From Stratiolaelaps scimitus (lineage: Eukaryota > Arthropoda > Arachnida > Mesostigmata > Laelapidae): a stretch of DNA of 64,000 bases. The position numbers were made by a program, and so were the translations under genes. The stretch covers positions 7,378,001-7,442,000 of the forward strand of contig JABWDB010000008.1 of assembly GCA_019614645.1 (NCBI GenBank). The letters are read 5' to 3'. The stretch's first letter is position 1. Each line of letters starts with the position of its first letter. Below, piece after piece: positions 1 through 12,669 of this stretch. The notes under the pieces are model-generated. The model was not told the DNA's origin. It saw nothing but the letters and a program-made list of their open reading frames with translations, and did no database searches.

Positions 1-716
1 ATGTGCAAGTTTAAGGAAACAAGAAACGCTCAACGTCGAATATTTTTCTGTCTGTTCGGATCATTCCATATCATATAGAATATCGCCTACATTTTTTGCA
101 TGTGTCATATGATTGAGCAACTGCGCGGGCAGATGGGGCAGATATACAACGGGACGGAGGCGCCTTTAGTTGCCGTTTTGGCATACACACCGCCTATTCG
201 CGTATGAATGAATACATGTGTGAAATTCAAATCCGTTAGACACGCCATGCCCAAATAACTAGACGTTTCAATACAGCACTGACAAAGCGTCACAAGTTAA
301 CCAACGACAATTCTAAACGTCAACTCGGAGCGAGATTGTTTAAGTGTGTTTGCATTGCTAAACCCACATGTCACAATCGCGATGCTGGCGACGAACTAAC
401 CAGACATATACGATCTGCAAACACATCGAGCCCAGATATACACAATAGTTCGCTGTCCACTTAGAGAAATTAGCCACTAATTTCCGACATGATTAGTGAG
501 TAACATATATTTGTAATGTATATGGCAAACATTACAATATATGAATAAGGATTTGTTTCATTTTTCTACTTCGAATCCGATGCATCCGTTTGTTTTTGAT
601 AAAAAAAATAGCATGCTCTCATTAATGTGTACTTTCATTTACGTGTTTTTATCCCTGCCTCATAGTGATCGTCATTCAGCATTGCAAGCACGCTGATCCT
701 ATTCTTTCTGGAAAAT

Positions 717-3700
717 CTACGGCCGCTTCCTACCAGCAATCGTTGTGTCTACAGGATGAACGGTAACGTCGACATCCGTGGGATTTTGCGAATCATCCGA
801 ATTTCCTTCACCGTCTTGTGGGCGGCCAGTAGCCCGTTGTGCGCCTCCGTAATTTCCTCCACCATGGGATCCCCCATGTGGGCCCGAAGGACCTTGACCG
901 GGACGCCCTCCATTTCCAGGCGAACTTTGTGACGACCGCGACGATCCCTGTGAAGGCGACTGCAACTTCTATAATAGATTCAGTGGGTGACAAGGTGAGG
1001 TTTATGAGATGACATGTGATAGCACCTTTATGCCAAACGTCACGACAACCTCGACAACGACCACTACTCATCTCAGGCACATGCTCCCCATTGCCGTATA
1101 CCGCAGAGCAGTGTCTAGACAAACAAAACTCCTTCGCGGTCACTAGCTCGCTGAAATTGCTACCCGCCAGCCGATGGTCAATCTCGTCTGAGAGTCCCAC
1201 GTGTCAGCATAGAGACGACTTCTGGTTGATGGACCCGCTGGAACGGGTGATTCTATGTGATTTCTTTTCATACAGATGCTTCAGCTCTGAGTGGGCGTCA
1301 AGCCCAAGATAGGGGAGGGGGTTATCTGAATAAATTTGGAGCCTCAATAATGATGTTTCATTGAGCCATAGAAGACTCTGATCATATTTCATAATGATGG
1401 AAGAGGGGTTCAATTTATCATTCGATGGTGGAGGGATGTTCTAGACGGTTGCACCGCAACTACTGCAGCGGCTGTATTCAGCTTCTGAACAGAACGCCGG
1501 GTAGTAGCTCACTGGCAATGAATAAGCGGGCAGCGTTCCATTGAAATTGTTCTGTGACATTCATTGAACCTAATTTCGAGTAGAAGCGAATTCAGTTCGA
1601 CTATTGTAGCTAAATTGAGAGGATCGGATGAGGTATATATGTATACGTATAGTTGTGATCTAATGTTGAGCCTTGAATACGTGGTTTGGGATCTGGTCGT
1701 GATTCTAGTCAAGGTGCACAATGCCATTGTTTGACAGTTTCATCACTAAAATATGCGGATTCTTTGTGAAGCTGGTTTTGTTTTTCGTAACACTTGGTCC
1801 CAATGCTAAAGGCAATCATACCACTATCGTACAATGCTCACAATAAAAAAAAATCTGCTGATCAGAAAAAAAATTAGTTTTTCCGTTAAACATTAGGACC
1901 TTCAAAATGTGTTGCTTATCTAAGACTTCAAATTGACATATCCGTTAACCGTTTTCGGTGAAACTTACGACAAACCATCCATTTGCAATCTCGGTCGTCT
2001 CGATCGGCAATATATATATACACGTTACTAATTTTGATTGCATCAATATTGTTATTAATTTCAACTTTATTTGATCATACATTTTGGATTGATTTCTTAG
2101 CTTCAATTTGTGGGGAAATTTAAATAAAAAATTAACTGAAAAACAGTAAATTACTTTAGAGACTAGGTCAAACTGGTAACGAACCTTATTCGCAGGTTCC
2201 TTGCTGTACTTCTTCTGGAATCGACGGCCAGCCTCAATATCCGACGTGTCCTCTGATTCCGAATCTGAACTCAGAGTTTCGTAGTCATCGCGATTGCGTC
2301 CCGACAACCTGATTTTAATACAATGCCAAATTAGTAACGTCTACATTGCATCACCATCTTAAGCTCTGTCGAAGGCATTGACTTGTTTGATGAGATTTCT
2401 TTATCTTTTTTTTGTAGCATTTCTCGGTATCGCCCTGACAGATTTCGGCATAACGTGCATATGAAGCAGGAACAAGCATGATAGGCCACAGAGTGATATG
2501 GAATTGTGTGATGCATGCCAATAATTATACTACTACTATTATTATTATTATTATATAAATAAATCTCTATCTATATTCTAATGAAGGCATTCACAACCAA
2601 AGCACATTGCGGGAAACACTCACTGGCTATCAAGGTATCTATCCACATTCAGGCTAGTTTCTTCCTGTTTATTTTGACACAACGTACGATTAATCAATGG
2701 ACAAAAGCGACGTTTGTCCCAAAAGTTCTATTTCTTTATAGAATTATAGTGATAAAAACGATTTGAATTGTTCAAAGTTCAACAATTACGGGTGATGGCA
2801 TGATGACAATGAATATACAAGTAGTCGTAACGATGTACGATTCGCAGCTTCCGACATGTTTTAAGTATAAACAACATAATTAATGAAGTTCTAAAACGGT
2901 AAGTCTTTACCATTTTAGAGCTCCATGAATTCTTCGATTTCCGTTAGCTCAGCTTGTAGCTTTTTACTCGTACCAATGAGTGAATTCATCTCTTGGTACC
3001 TACTACATAATTTTTACAAGGCTACTAGATGTGTTTTTAAGAATGTTTTTTTTTCTCTATCGTATGGCGAATTCTTTTGGTCAGCAATCATAGTTTCACT
3101 TTTTACTGCCCACACTCATACATTACTCATGCCTTCATTATTCATGATTTATCCCTTAATTTCGAGTACAATATCATAAATCAGCGAAACAAAAAAGAAA
3201 AAGAAAATACTGAATAAAAACACAGCTATAATAAAATCGTAGGTGGACAGCCTCAACAGAATACCCGGAATCGGATCTATGATAGGCCGAAATGATAGGA
3301 TAATGAAATGAACATCATTGGACAATCTAAGTATATATATATATATCGAACTGATCGAAGTTGTGACACAGCGTCGAGCGCGTGCTGAGAGAATTTTCCA
3401 TATTTACCTTATCATAAATTGATCAATCCCCAGAAAGATGATCCAAAATAGCGGCAATGTACCGATGGCAGCCAGACATATAATCCACCAGGGGATCCCA
3501 GTCACTTCGCGTTGGAGCAGGCCCCATAGCTGATCTAAAATCGTTGGCAATTATTCTTATTACTATAAGCGAATATCACAGAGTGACCAATTGAGGGCAA
3601 GCAGCAACACAAATCGCATGTCGATCGTCGACACGAAGGCAAATATGTAAATAAAAAAATAAAATAGAAATAGTAATAACCTAGCAATAGGTAGCACCTC

Positions 3701-4069
3701 AGGTTGATGAAGTAGCCCACAGCTGTGCACCAAGATGTGTGCAGAGGACTGTTTATACGACACACGTCTATTATCCGTAGAAAACGATGACACGGTCAAA
3801 CATTAGGGTATAGTTATCGATCCAAAGGATAATCCAACGCATTGGCGCTAACATTTCTGCTAGGAGAGATAGTGAAATGCCATTCCTATTCATCTAAAAC
3901 TGCTGCTGTCTTCCGGCATTTCATCCACCAACTCACCTAGGTACACTAACGAGTTCTGCAGTGCGACAAACACAAGGAAGGTTAGCACAAAGAACAGCAG
4001 CTTGATAAAGTGTCTGTAGAGGGGCGACGGGCTCGCCGAACTGCGCGCCGACCTCGACCGCGATGGCAT
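717..4069 (-). CDS. small two-pass membrane protein, multi-exon, family unknown
   Basis: Proposed coding exons, in transcript order: 4069-3937, 3534-3408, 2999-2968, 2434-2383, 2308-2185 and 959-717. The ATG at 4067-4069 has an in-frame TAA just upstream, and the first donor (GTGAGT) and the TTTTAG acceptor at 3535 are good. Phases fit at every junction. Exon 1 gives a Ser/Arg-rich start and a hydrophobic helix (about residues 20-44). Exon 2 gives a second helix containing GIPWWIICLAAIGTLPLFW and ending GIDQFMI. Exons 3-5 are charged, with a Lys/Glu-rich stretch and an acidic Ser run (LSSDSESEDTSDIE). The last exon is a Gly/Ser/Pro-rich tail ending RKRP. This suggests a two-pass membrane protein with a disordered cytosolic tail. 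I do not recognise the family. The first two and the last two exons are the best supported; the 32-nt and 52-nt middle exons use weak donors and were chosen because their phases fit. Confidence 0.55.
2915..2999 (-). CDS. alternative terminal exon of the two-pass membrane protein gene
   Basis: If the acceptor at 3000-3001 is used and no internal donor is taken, the frame inherited from exon 2 reads a charged helical stretch (RYQEMNSLIGTSKKLQAELT then EIEEFMEL) and stops at TAA, 2915-2917. That would give a protein of about 114 residues with two membrane helices and a short coiled-coil-like tail. The competing model uses the internal GTAAAA donor at 2967 to join the downstream exons. Both are in phase with exon 2, so this may be a real choice between a short and a long C-terminus, or only one may be used. 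Confidence 0.3.
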
Positions 4070-4560
4070 GACTTAACCAGCATGGGCCTGCTATTAGGCC
4101 CTGCTGCACAGGCTCAATACGCCGACGTCGAGCCGATGGACGTCGAGAAGCTCGCCGGCAGATTACTATGCACCGATATCATTCGACTGACAGTGGGATC
4201 TTCGAGTCTACCCGAGCCAATGTACAGCCACTTTAGGATAACGTCATGCTGTAAAGCGTTGCCAGCGGCGACATCAGCACCTGACAGAGGCGCAGAGCTG
4301 CGTTCGGGCCTATTTGATGCGGCCAGTGTCTCCCCTAGCAAAACACACCGAGTGTCGACTACCAAGCTACCGGTACCAGAGCCATGGAAGCTACCAGCTG
4401 TCTTCGGCCTGATGTCAACAACACGCAGGCCGTTAATTGTCCGCAACGGTAACCAACGACGTGAGACACTCCTGGGCGGTACAACGCTCTTTAGAGAACG
4501 TCTGTCGATGGCTTTCTCTCAGGTTTTCTCGACCTCTCAATTTCTCCCTTGTTAAAGTGA
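4070..4560. promoter_or_regulatory. GC-rich block upstream of the membrane protein gene
   Basis: This block is richer in G, C and CpG than its surroundings and lies directly 5' of the minus-strand start codon at 4069. Open frames exist on both strands (plus to 4555, minus 4446-4114) but neither has a convincing start, splice signal or recognisable domain. A promoter and 5' UTR for the minus-strand gene is the simplest reading. No TATA box or other core element could be assigned. Confidence 0.3.
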
Positions 4561-7500
4561 CGTTTGTCTGCTTTTTATCTCATTTTGCCGGATCCAACGG
4601 AGAAAGAGGCCGCGTCGAGACAACCGTATAAAATGCACGAGCTGCTGATGAGGGATGACGCAGGTTTGACACGGGACGGCGGGAGGAAGAGAGAAACACA
4701 GCGGTACCCCCCACAATGGACCGAACGCTCCTGGTTGTATCATGAAATGATTATATAGCTCGTCATGAGTTATTGATCGGGGGGGGAGAGATGCTTGGGT
4801 GGCTTTGACGAACTGAATTGCATACGTTTGTCCGAGTGTGTTGAAATGTATCAGTATCACCAAAAGAAAAACGATGATAGGATTTGTCTGAAATGTAAAT
4901 AAGTCAAATCGCAACGTATGTGTCTCTATGAGGGGGTAGAGTTATATGGGCATGCGCTTGCTGAGCAGTCCGTCCGTTGGAAAGATTGAAATTGAATCGG
5001 CGCATATTGGTTACCTTTTACGCGTTACTAGTAAAATTAACTCTACAAGATCTATCATTTTTGCAAATAGGGCTTCCACAATGAGAATATTGTCAAATTT
5101 AGCAGACACCTACGACCAGTCACGAATGGGCGGGGGTTTATAAATTTCGTTCGGGTTTGTAACTCATTGTATGAACGGAGTGACAAGGTCCTCAACGGCT
5201 CTCAACGGCTTTATGAGTAGCGAAGTTGACATGCCGGGTCGCTGAGTGGCCACCGACGTCTGCCAGACGATAGGCCTGAAATTGATTTATTGGACCAATG
5301 TGTATTATATTTCGAAATATCATGAGAGCCATCCAGATTTTATTATCCATCGATGGGTTGAATCTCAACATGCATTAGGTATTAGGGTTGAGAGGTTTCA
5401 GTCCTTACAACAACATGTTTGTTTGTTTTGCTTGACCTTGACCCTACGTGGTAGAGATTCAATATTGGATATAAAATGTCAAAGAAGTTTGGACACACCC
5501 GTTATGTTTCGAATCCAAGAAAGTGATCTTGAATAGGCGAAGCATGTTGTCAAATTTAGTACGACAAGCATGATAATCGAGTTTGCGCTTTTCGTCATCA
5601 CACACACACAACATGTGCATGTAAAGCTTAAACATAATTAAATGCAATCGATGATGCCATGTGTGTGATTATTATTCTCCAACAAAACAATAGCTCAAGA
5701 AGGCTGAAATTAATGTTGCTATTATATTTATTATTAGTGACAGTGAATTATTATTAGTGACAGGCATCTAGTGATACATTTGAGGAGTGCTACAGATGTG
5801 TAAATTACTATGAGAAAGTCCGAGCTGTCGTCACAGAGCCCCGGACACCGATGAATGAGGAATCACTGTACTTTGGCTATCTATCTAGAATTTCGTATGT
5901 GAAACCAAAGGATCCGGCAGAATAGAAAGTGTTGCCACAATTCTGTTCATTCATAAAATCCTATGACTCACATCCCATGCTTACATTGGGGGTCACATTT
6001 AGTTTTCAGCCCCTAAATGATCTTTCATTCTTGCTTCTAAGTATCTAACATAAGTGACAACTATTTTTTAGGAAGTACTTCTTAAGCACATCGTTAAACA
6101 CTCGTAAGGGATACCAAAAGGCGCCAATTTCGCTTGGAAAATAATTCTAGATGGAGGAACCTTGAGCATGAAATCATTGACGGCCTGCGCAGGCGAAGAT
6201 TAGAACAGTTCACAAGTATTAGGAGACCGACTATGCAATAAGGTTTAAGAATTTGCAGGTAAAACATGCAGTCAATATGCAAAGGGAGCAGAATAACGTA
6301 TAGAGATTTGCATCTGGGAACAGCTGGCTCAGACGGTGGGAGGTGACGCGGACCTCGCAACGCTGCCGTATCTTGCAGTTCAGTAGCTAGCTTGAGATTT
6401 GCACTAGGGGGACAGCAGTGCGGAGTGCAGTGCCCGCCAGAATGTGTTTCATTGACCAATGATTAGGCGTTGCTTGCAATTGCTAGAAAAAGAAGTTCAT
6501 CGCTAGTGAGCTATTACTCTACACATGTGTCAATGTAAGTTGTACATTAGCAATGCTGATGACAAAAGCCGCATCCACATTTGACATGAGGAACCATGCG
6601 GCCGTTATCTCCACTGTTCTAGCGGACCGAGTCAGATCTGCGTATCATAGTTTTTAAATGTGTGACCAACAAACAAACGAATGCTCGCAGTGCCCTTACT
6701 CCATTCGATCGCTTTAAATTCAACCCTGTTCGTTGTTTTTAGCATGGTCATCATCATTGCTCTCGGTAGCTTTACGCCTGTGACATACGGCGTACGACGT
6801 TGTCGAAACACATCATTCACGTATTTACGACCCAGCGAAGTCTGTCCGGCGGACAACCTAAATATACTCGACGGGTTTATCCACCGTTAGCTTTCTATAT
6901 AAAGCAATCATCGCTCGTAAATCGCTGATTGAGGTGATCCTGCCACGCACTTGGTATCCCGTCTTGTTATTATTCATACGATGTCATCTTTACAACAACA
7001 ATAAGATCTTGCCTCAGATACGGGCAATTTTGCGGTGGACGCGTTGCGGTTCATCTAGCTCGTGCTATCTGCCCGCAATCATCGTACGTGTCGTGTCGGC
7101 GACGATGGCGAAATAGCAGATTAATCTGGCATCTTCTTCAGCTCACCTAATAAAAACGTCAATGGTGGAGAGTTCACTCGAAGTGCAGGGGGCATCTGCA
7201 ATAGTCTAAAACGAGTAACTTTGATCGCCTGCTAAATAGCTGCTGGGTACAAAGGATTTCTTTTCACCATAGCAGGTAGACAAACATCTTAATCTATATA
7301 GCGTAAAGTATAGTGTATAGTGCTAGTGCTATAGTGTATAGTGCTAATCTATAACTTATTCACACTGAGTCCTGAATGACAGCTTAGATTTGTTTGGCGA
7401 TTTCGGGGGCGCGTTCGCTATTGACTCTTGTACCGCTCTTCTGGCTAAGCTTTGCTAAAATGACCAATATACACAATGGTAACTCGTCCAGCATTTTTTT

Positions 7501-7940
7501 CTACTTTGATTTACTTTCAATCGCAACGATACTTCAGCTACAGTGAACTAAAATATAATTTGTACACTGTGTACTCTCGCACTCACAAGCGTTCCACAAT
7601 TGGTTCAGGCGTTGACAGTGAAAAGGATTCGCCGCGGCTCACAGCATCCGGCCATCCGGCTGAGGTGCAGACGGTGGCTGTTTGCTATTTTTTCGTCTCG
7701 GAATACGTCTGTCTACTCGAGAACAGCCTCTGAGGCTATTATAACTCGACTGCGGAATCTGAAGTGCCGACTCGATTGTCACTGAAATAGGATGTCAGTT
7801 TGCTCTTTCGGAAGACGTGGCTGGCTTATTTCGATTTTATCGGCTGGTGTCCAGGCAGTCGTTCGGTAAATTCCAAATGAAATTGTGTTGACAGAGTGGC
7901 AAAAAAAGGAGGTGTTCTGTGTTCTCTCGCGGCAGCAAAT
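4561..7940. other. non-coding stretch, no supported gene
   Basis: I see no convincing exon here. Several open frames of 60-120 codons (for example minus 4914-4552 and minus 6459-6094) start with TTG or GTG and match no domain I recognise. Local oddities are a direct repeat of TTATTATTAGTGACAG at 5730-5762 and a small tandem duplication of a TAGTGTATAGTGCTA-like unit around 7310-7346. Confidence 0.5.
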
Positions 7941-7946
7941 AAGAGT

Positions 7947-8282
7947 TCAGAACGCCTCACATCCGTCCATGAGCATTTCCCACCTGGGGTGAGAAAGTCT
8001 ATGTTTTATTTTTTCTAGAAATAGCGTCTTTCGAGAGTCTCCATTCCATTCCGGAGCCGGCTCGCTTTGGAGCATCGGGGTCTCGCGACTGAGCATGATT
8101 GCATCAAACCAAATATTTATCAAGCGTTGCTCAGAGTCCCGTGACCCACCATATCCTCTCTGGGGGTGATACGCTGGAGAGACAATCCATTCAGTGTTCG
8201 CGCATGGAGGCGATCCTGATTCACTCTGTTTGGAATCTAACGATACCTGATTGCTAGAACAGCTAATTAATTCGGCCAACAA
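7947..8282 (-). mobile_element. degenerate LTR-retrotransposon integrase fragment (Ty3/Gypsy-like)
   Basis: The minus-strand open frame contains EWIVSPAYHPQ followed by GSRDSEQRL, which resembles the integrase-core signature of Ty3/Gypsy elements (a PAYHPQ-type motif, then a conserved glycine and glutamate region). About 30 residues later comes a stretch with LSRETPML and P.PEW, the position of the usual YR.TPH...G.sP.E segment. There is no ATG, no protease or reverse transcriptase upstream, and no LTRs were seen. The glutamate region is altered. This is an old, non-functional remnant. The match is by motif only and could be weaker than it looks. Confidence 0.45.
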
Positions 8283-8289
8283 TACGTGG

Positions 8290-9738
8290 CGATGTTACGA
8301 CAGGGGTTTCGGACCTCGAAGTCATTCAAATTTGATTTAGAATGATTTACAGCGTGGAAACTCTGGACGTGTTTACTCGGAACACATTCGGAAATTCAAG
8401 ATAGCCTTCAATGATATCGATTATTTAAATATTGAAAATATATCTCGGATCTCCATGTCGAACTAATGCTGTGTCTGGGTTTTCTGAAGTAATTTCTCTG
8501 ATTTATACTCTCTCCGATGTTTAGGGCGCATTCCCGCCGTTTCAGTTATATCGTATTCATTCACTAGCTAAGAAAGTAGAATTAAGAAGAACGCATATCG
8601 GCTCTTGTTTATCAGACCGCTGCAGAGCGACCCCATCTTCAAAATAGATTTCTACTGAAATTGTCTGAATCCGATTAGGGTTAGACAATCCAATCTACCC
8701 ACCCACCTACCTACCTATCGGCGACAGAAGAAATACACGAATCCCCGCTTCTGGGAATAATGAAACCACGAACGTTCCTTCGTATGGCGTGCATTATGAA
8801 ATGACTCGATAAAGGGAACACCATGCTCTCATTGAACAGAGGCTCGCATTCGATTTATGCTCGATACCAGGAATTCAGTGCCGTTTAATGGATGTACTCT
8901 GCAACTGTCATTAGACATAAAACGATCAATATTACAGCATATCAGCGGTTCGTGATACCTATCATACAACGATAAAAGCGACATTTCCAGATAAAAGAAC
9001 AATTACGCCCCACATAAAAGATGGTGGTCGCATACTTGATAGACCAAATTCTGAAGAATATCTGATGAGCAGGCCAACGAGTGCATCTCGTTCATGCAGA
9101 AGATGGACGTTGTTCCAACTCTGACCGATGCTTGTCCTTGATGGAAGTATGATGCCAATGGCGAAATAATTCATATTCCACTGTTGATATATAGCTCCCT
9201 AGCTCGTAATGGTCGTTCCACGGTGTAGCCGGACTGTTTCGTGGTGGCTTCCCTTCTGACCTTGCGCGCCCTGGGCACACTTGACTCTGAACGACCAACT
9301 TTACGTCTCGACAATAAATCTCTGTTTCTCCTGTCTCGTCCTGCAGCCAGTGTTTAAGACCTCTACACAGCCAGTGGACGAAATGAGAATAGAATTGCTC
9401 AGGGTTCTAAAAAGATCATTTACATTGAAATCATGGGTCACTCTTTGTATTACATCTCCGTGGAACAAAAACGTGACTACCCATATACCCGTTTGAATAG
9501 CGCAGCGCCAGAAAAATCACATGAATGGAATAGTTATTCAAAATATGTTTCTGACCTATCTTGCTTATCTATGCTATAGGAGGACAGCTGAAATGATTTA
9601 GAGGTCAAGACCTAATTCGCTAGCAATGAAATGTCCAAGGGTTAGCAAGGGCCACCTGCTACGGAAGGTCTTAGACAATGCGATCATCTAATCGTAAATA
9701 TGTCGTCAGCACATTTCTATTTGTACACTGTATAATAC

Positions 9739-9769
<31 letters not shown>

Positions 9770-10110
9770 CACCAGGATAAAATTGTAGATAAAAACAAGA
9801 GGTTCCTGATGTGTTACCACAGGTAGCATTTCGGATAGACAGGCCAGGTTATTATCTGCATGATCCTTTAGGGCATTTGCGTGTGTAGCGTACTCACACG
9901 TACGGCTGCTAGTTCTTCTGCGTCTGGTTAGCCCATTCTTTTTTGGCAGAATTAGGAACGAGAAAACATACCCCTCGATATGTCGGGGGTATCGATACAT
10001 CATCATTCATTTACCCCAGCACCTCCTCCTGCGTCCCGTCAGCCACCGTATGCCCCTTCCCCCGCCCATTTTTTACCTCCAGTGACGTGTGCAGAAACAC
10101 CATCTAGCCA
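8290..10110. other. non-coding stretch with a TA microsatellite
   Basis: No supported exon. A (TA)n run occupies about 9739-9764. Short open frames on both strands lack splice support or domains. At about 8699-8715 there is a short ACCC/CCTA-type run (CCACCCACCTACCTACC). Confidence 0.5.
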
Positions 10111-10115
10111 CTTAC

Positions 10116-10308
10116 CGGTCGGTTGGCCTTCCCGAACAGCTGCTTGGCTGGGCCTTCTTGGCCTGATGAATGACCACTGCTACGATAGGATACACAGGGG
10201 AAGATAATAATCCTTGGTATACAACAGGGTATATATTGACCTCCCATTACCGGCAGTTGCTCCTTTCCGGAGAGGTGTTTGTCGACGGTAAGACAGCGAC
10301 GACGATGC
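10116..10308 (-). CDS. candidate internal exon pair of an unidentified gene
   Basis: Two short intervals have paired splice signals on the minus strand. Exon 10308-10251 follows a CTAAACAG acceptor and ends at a GTAATG donor. A 74-bp intron with a good pyrimidine tract leads to a CGTAGCAG acceptor, and exon 10176-10116 ends at GTAAGTGG. All three frames stay open across the junction, so the true frame is not determined; one reads NTSPERSNCRGHSSGQEGPA then KQLFGKANRP. No family is recognised and the flanking exons were not found. Confidence 0.3.
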
Positions 10309-10469
10309 CTGTTTAGTGGTAGTCGCAGTAGTGGCAGTAAACGAGCTCGCGCCATTTATCAGACATGGGGCGATGGCAAAAGAGACGGCCATATATGCTA
10401 GTGTGATCCGTATACCTTAGTACCGGGCCAGCTCAGGTTCTCAGTCTCCCAGCTCACACACTGTACCCC

Positions 10470-10516
<47 letters not shown>

Positions 10517-10524
10517 ATATATAT
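10470..10524. repeat. compound (CA)n-(TA)n-(GTAT)n microsatellite
   Basis: A run of CA dinucleotides passes directly into TA dinucleotides, then into GTAT units and TA again. Confidence 0.95.
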
Positions 10525-11190
10525 GGCCCAGAACAGCACCCTTATTTGTATCATATTATAATACCTTCCGTTTATCACTGGAATGCCGCAGCCGCCCTGG
10601 CCGAATTGCCATAGCGACCGCGGCATCCTCGCCCCAACTGAGTTAGGCGCAACTGGGAGGCAGGATAGTGCGCGTCGTCTACAAAATGTCCCCTTTCATA
10701 GCTAGGCCTTTTGCACGACAATGGCCTGGCTGCAAGGTATACTGTACAGAATGACACAAGGCCTTAATATGATAGTTTTGCGCAGGTCATGAGACAATAC
10801 ACAACTGACAGTCTGCATTTAGTGCAACCGTGAGATAGTGTGCACGTCGGGATGAGAATTATATTAAGTTTATATGTATGCATGGTTGTTTTTAAGCAAG
10901 TGCCGATGACCTCTTAGCCGGCTCAGACAATTTTGGTGATTTTTCGTACGCAGGCTTGGGTTGGCGTGAGAACACCATGCTGATAATCGCGTGATTGGGA
11001 AATATGAGGTTCATGTATGAAAATATTAAAACGAGGAGGAGGATCGCTATCGATATCCTTTTCTAGAGGATTCTGAAAACGGCTCTAACGATTCTGGTTA
11101 TCTTATTTGCTCTGTGCGAACCTTACTTGACGAAATAACGCATGGTAGGTTTATATCTTTGGATCACAAAATCACCGCAATTGGAGAACA
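10525..11190. other. non-coding stretch
   Basis: No supported exon. A minus-strand interval ending at a GTATTA donor near 10564 could be an exon upstream of the 10116-10308 pair, but two frames are open and nothing in them is recognisable. Confidence 0.4.
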
Positions 11191-11194
11191 TAGT

Positions 11195-11350
11195 CACTGC
11201 AATAGGCTAACAGGTTATTTGTTCGAGTGCGGCTTGCAACCGGAGGAGACAAGTAGTTGCACCTGGTTCGATTCTCCGCCGGTGCACATTTGCATTTAAG
11301 GGATCCGTCTTATGAAGCAATGCCGAAAGCAATTCCGTGGACGTTAAATG
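11195..11350 (+). repeat. tRNA-derived SINE-like element, copy 1
   Basis: An A-box-like segment at about 11205 (GGCTAACAGGTTATTTG) is followed by a B-box GGTTCGATTC at 11265-11274, the spacing of an internal RNA polymerase III promoter. The stretch from GAGGAGACAAGT through the B box, then CACATTTGCATTTAA and GTCTTATGAAGCAATGCC, recurs almost unchanged at 27.3 kb. This shared order of blocks identifies a dispersed family. No target-site duplication or poly-A tail was resolved. Confidence 0.6.
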
Positions 11351-11359
11351 TTTACAGCT

Positions 11360-12520
11360 GTGAAACTACCCGGAAAATTTACTCGATAGACAAGTTACAA
11401 GGGAGTATTATGTAGCGTTTGCGCCTGTGTTACGTCTATGATTAGTATCGAGAAAGCTCTAAAACTTGCCGTAAGGCCCAAGGTAATTTATTTCGCTCAT
11501 GCAGATGTGCGTTTGCCCGTTGATCGGCCACAAGCAGCTCATATTGCGAGTCATCTCTACACTGCCACTTGTAGGTCGTACATTATGGCCACGGAAGAGG
11601 AAAACTTCTAAATTTAGCTCAGTGGTAACATTTATGAGAAGAGCAAGACTGCCCTGCACATTACCCTGATGGAATAAAACACGAGCACGAAATTAAGTAC
11701 CAGCTCCGCGCTCCGCAGGGTGCTACCGGAACCACTAAGACAACACGAAACTAGGAAACGACATCAACGTATTTTCTATCACGGTTTAGTTCCTGGCCAC
11801 TTTACAATGAGAGGGAGACCAGAAGTCCTAACTAAATGTAATTTATTTCAGTAAAAGAAGCGAACTACATCATTGATCACACGTGTAAACACCTGGGCGT
11901 AAGTGCCCGCAGCTGTCACTCATTTTCAGACTTCACACGATTGAGCTGTGAATGGGATCTAATCCTCAATTCTCTAGGTATATTTACCTAAAAATAGCCT
12001 TTGCACAAAATAGTAGACTCATAATGTTCTAACAAGTTGAGTAGCCAGCACCGCAATTATTTCGTCGGAGAACTATTCTATTTACATCATAGATTCGCCC
12101 TCAGGTGATCAAATCGAACGAAACTTCCATAGTGTTAACTTGAAATTGAGAGTTGTCCACCCTGCTTCGTGTGTGTTTAAAAGCAGACCGAATTGTATGA
12201 ATTGTACGAACGGCCTATTCCTGCGAGATGTAGGAGTATTCCCTAATGTTGTTTCTTCACCAACATGGGTCCCATGACACGAATGAGCTGTGTATTGGAC
12301 CAAAATGCTTTTATACTAAATTGTGCCCATTAAAGAGTTTGTCAGCTAGTAAAAAAGAGAAGTATAAGCTCATTTAAAAATGTTATTTGGCTTTCTGAAA
12401 TTTTAACCTGATTTACACTTATTTGGACACCATCAAACGAAGCTCGATCACGAGGTATGCGTATGCTCATGGATGTTTGCTTGTTTCGATTAATTTTGCA
12501 TCAGGTTTTATTTCAGTGTT
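11360..12520. other. non-coding stretch
   Basis: No supported exon. The minus ORF at 12303-12109 begins with a non-ATG codon and has no recognisable domain. Confidence 0.5.
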
Positions 12521-12524
12521 ACCC

Positions 12525-12665
12525 ACGACAGATGCATGAGGCAAGCCGGACCCCATAGTGGCAGCAAACAACCATGTTTCAGATCCGAGATGGATTCGAA
12601 CCCGCACCTCCTGACTTGTACCTTTTGTGGCACCTTCTTACACTATTAGTTAGCTAGTTAACGCT
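12525..12665 (-). repeat. tRNA-derived SINE-like element with a tRNA-like body
   Basis: On the minus strand an A-box-like TAGCTAACTAATAGTG (12656-12641) is followed by a possible five-base anticodon-type stem (GTGCC/GGTAC) with a seven-base loop, then GGGTTCGAATCC (12603-12592), a near-perfect B box. The acceptor stem does not close, so this is not a functional tRNA gene. The ACAAGT..GG.TGC segment before the B box resembles the elements at 11.2 and 27.3 kb, but the 3' parts differ, so it may be a second subfamily. Confidence 0.5.
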
Positions 12666-12669
12666 GCAA

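Noticed and set aside
4552..4914. 120-codon minus frame with a hydrophobic start
   Set aside because: Starts with TTG, has no splice or homology support.
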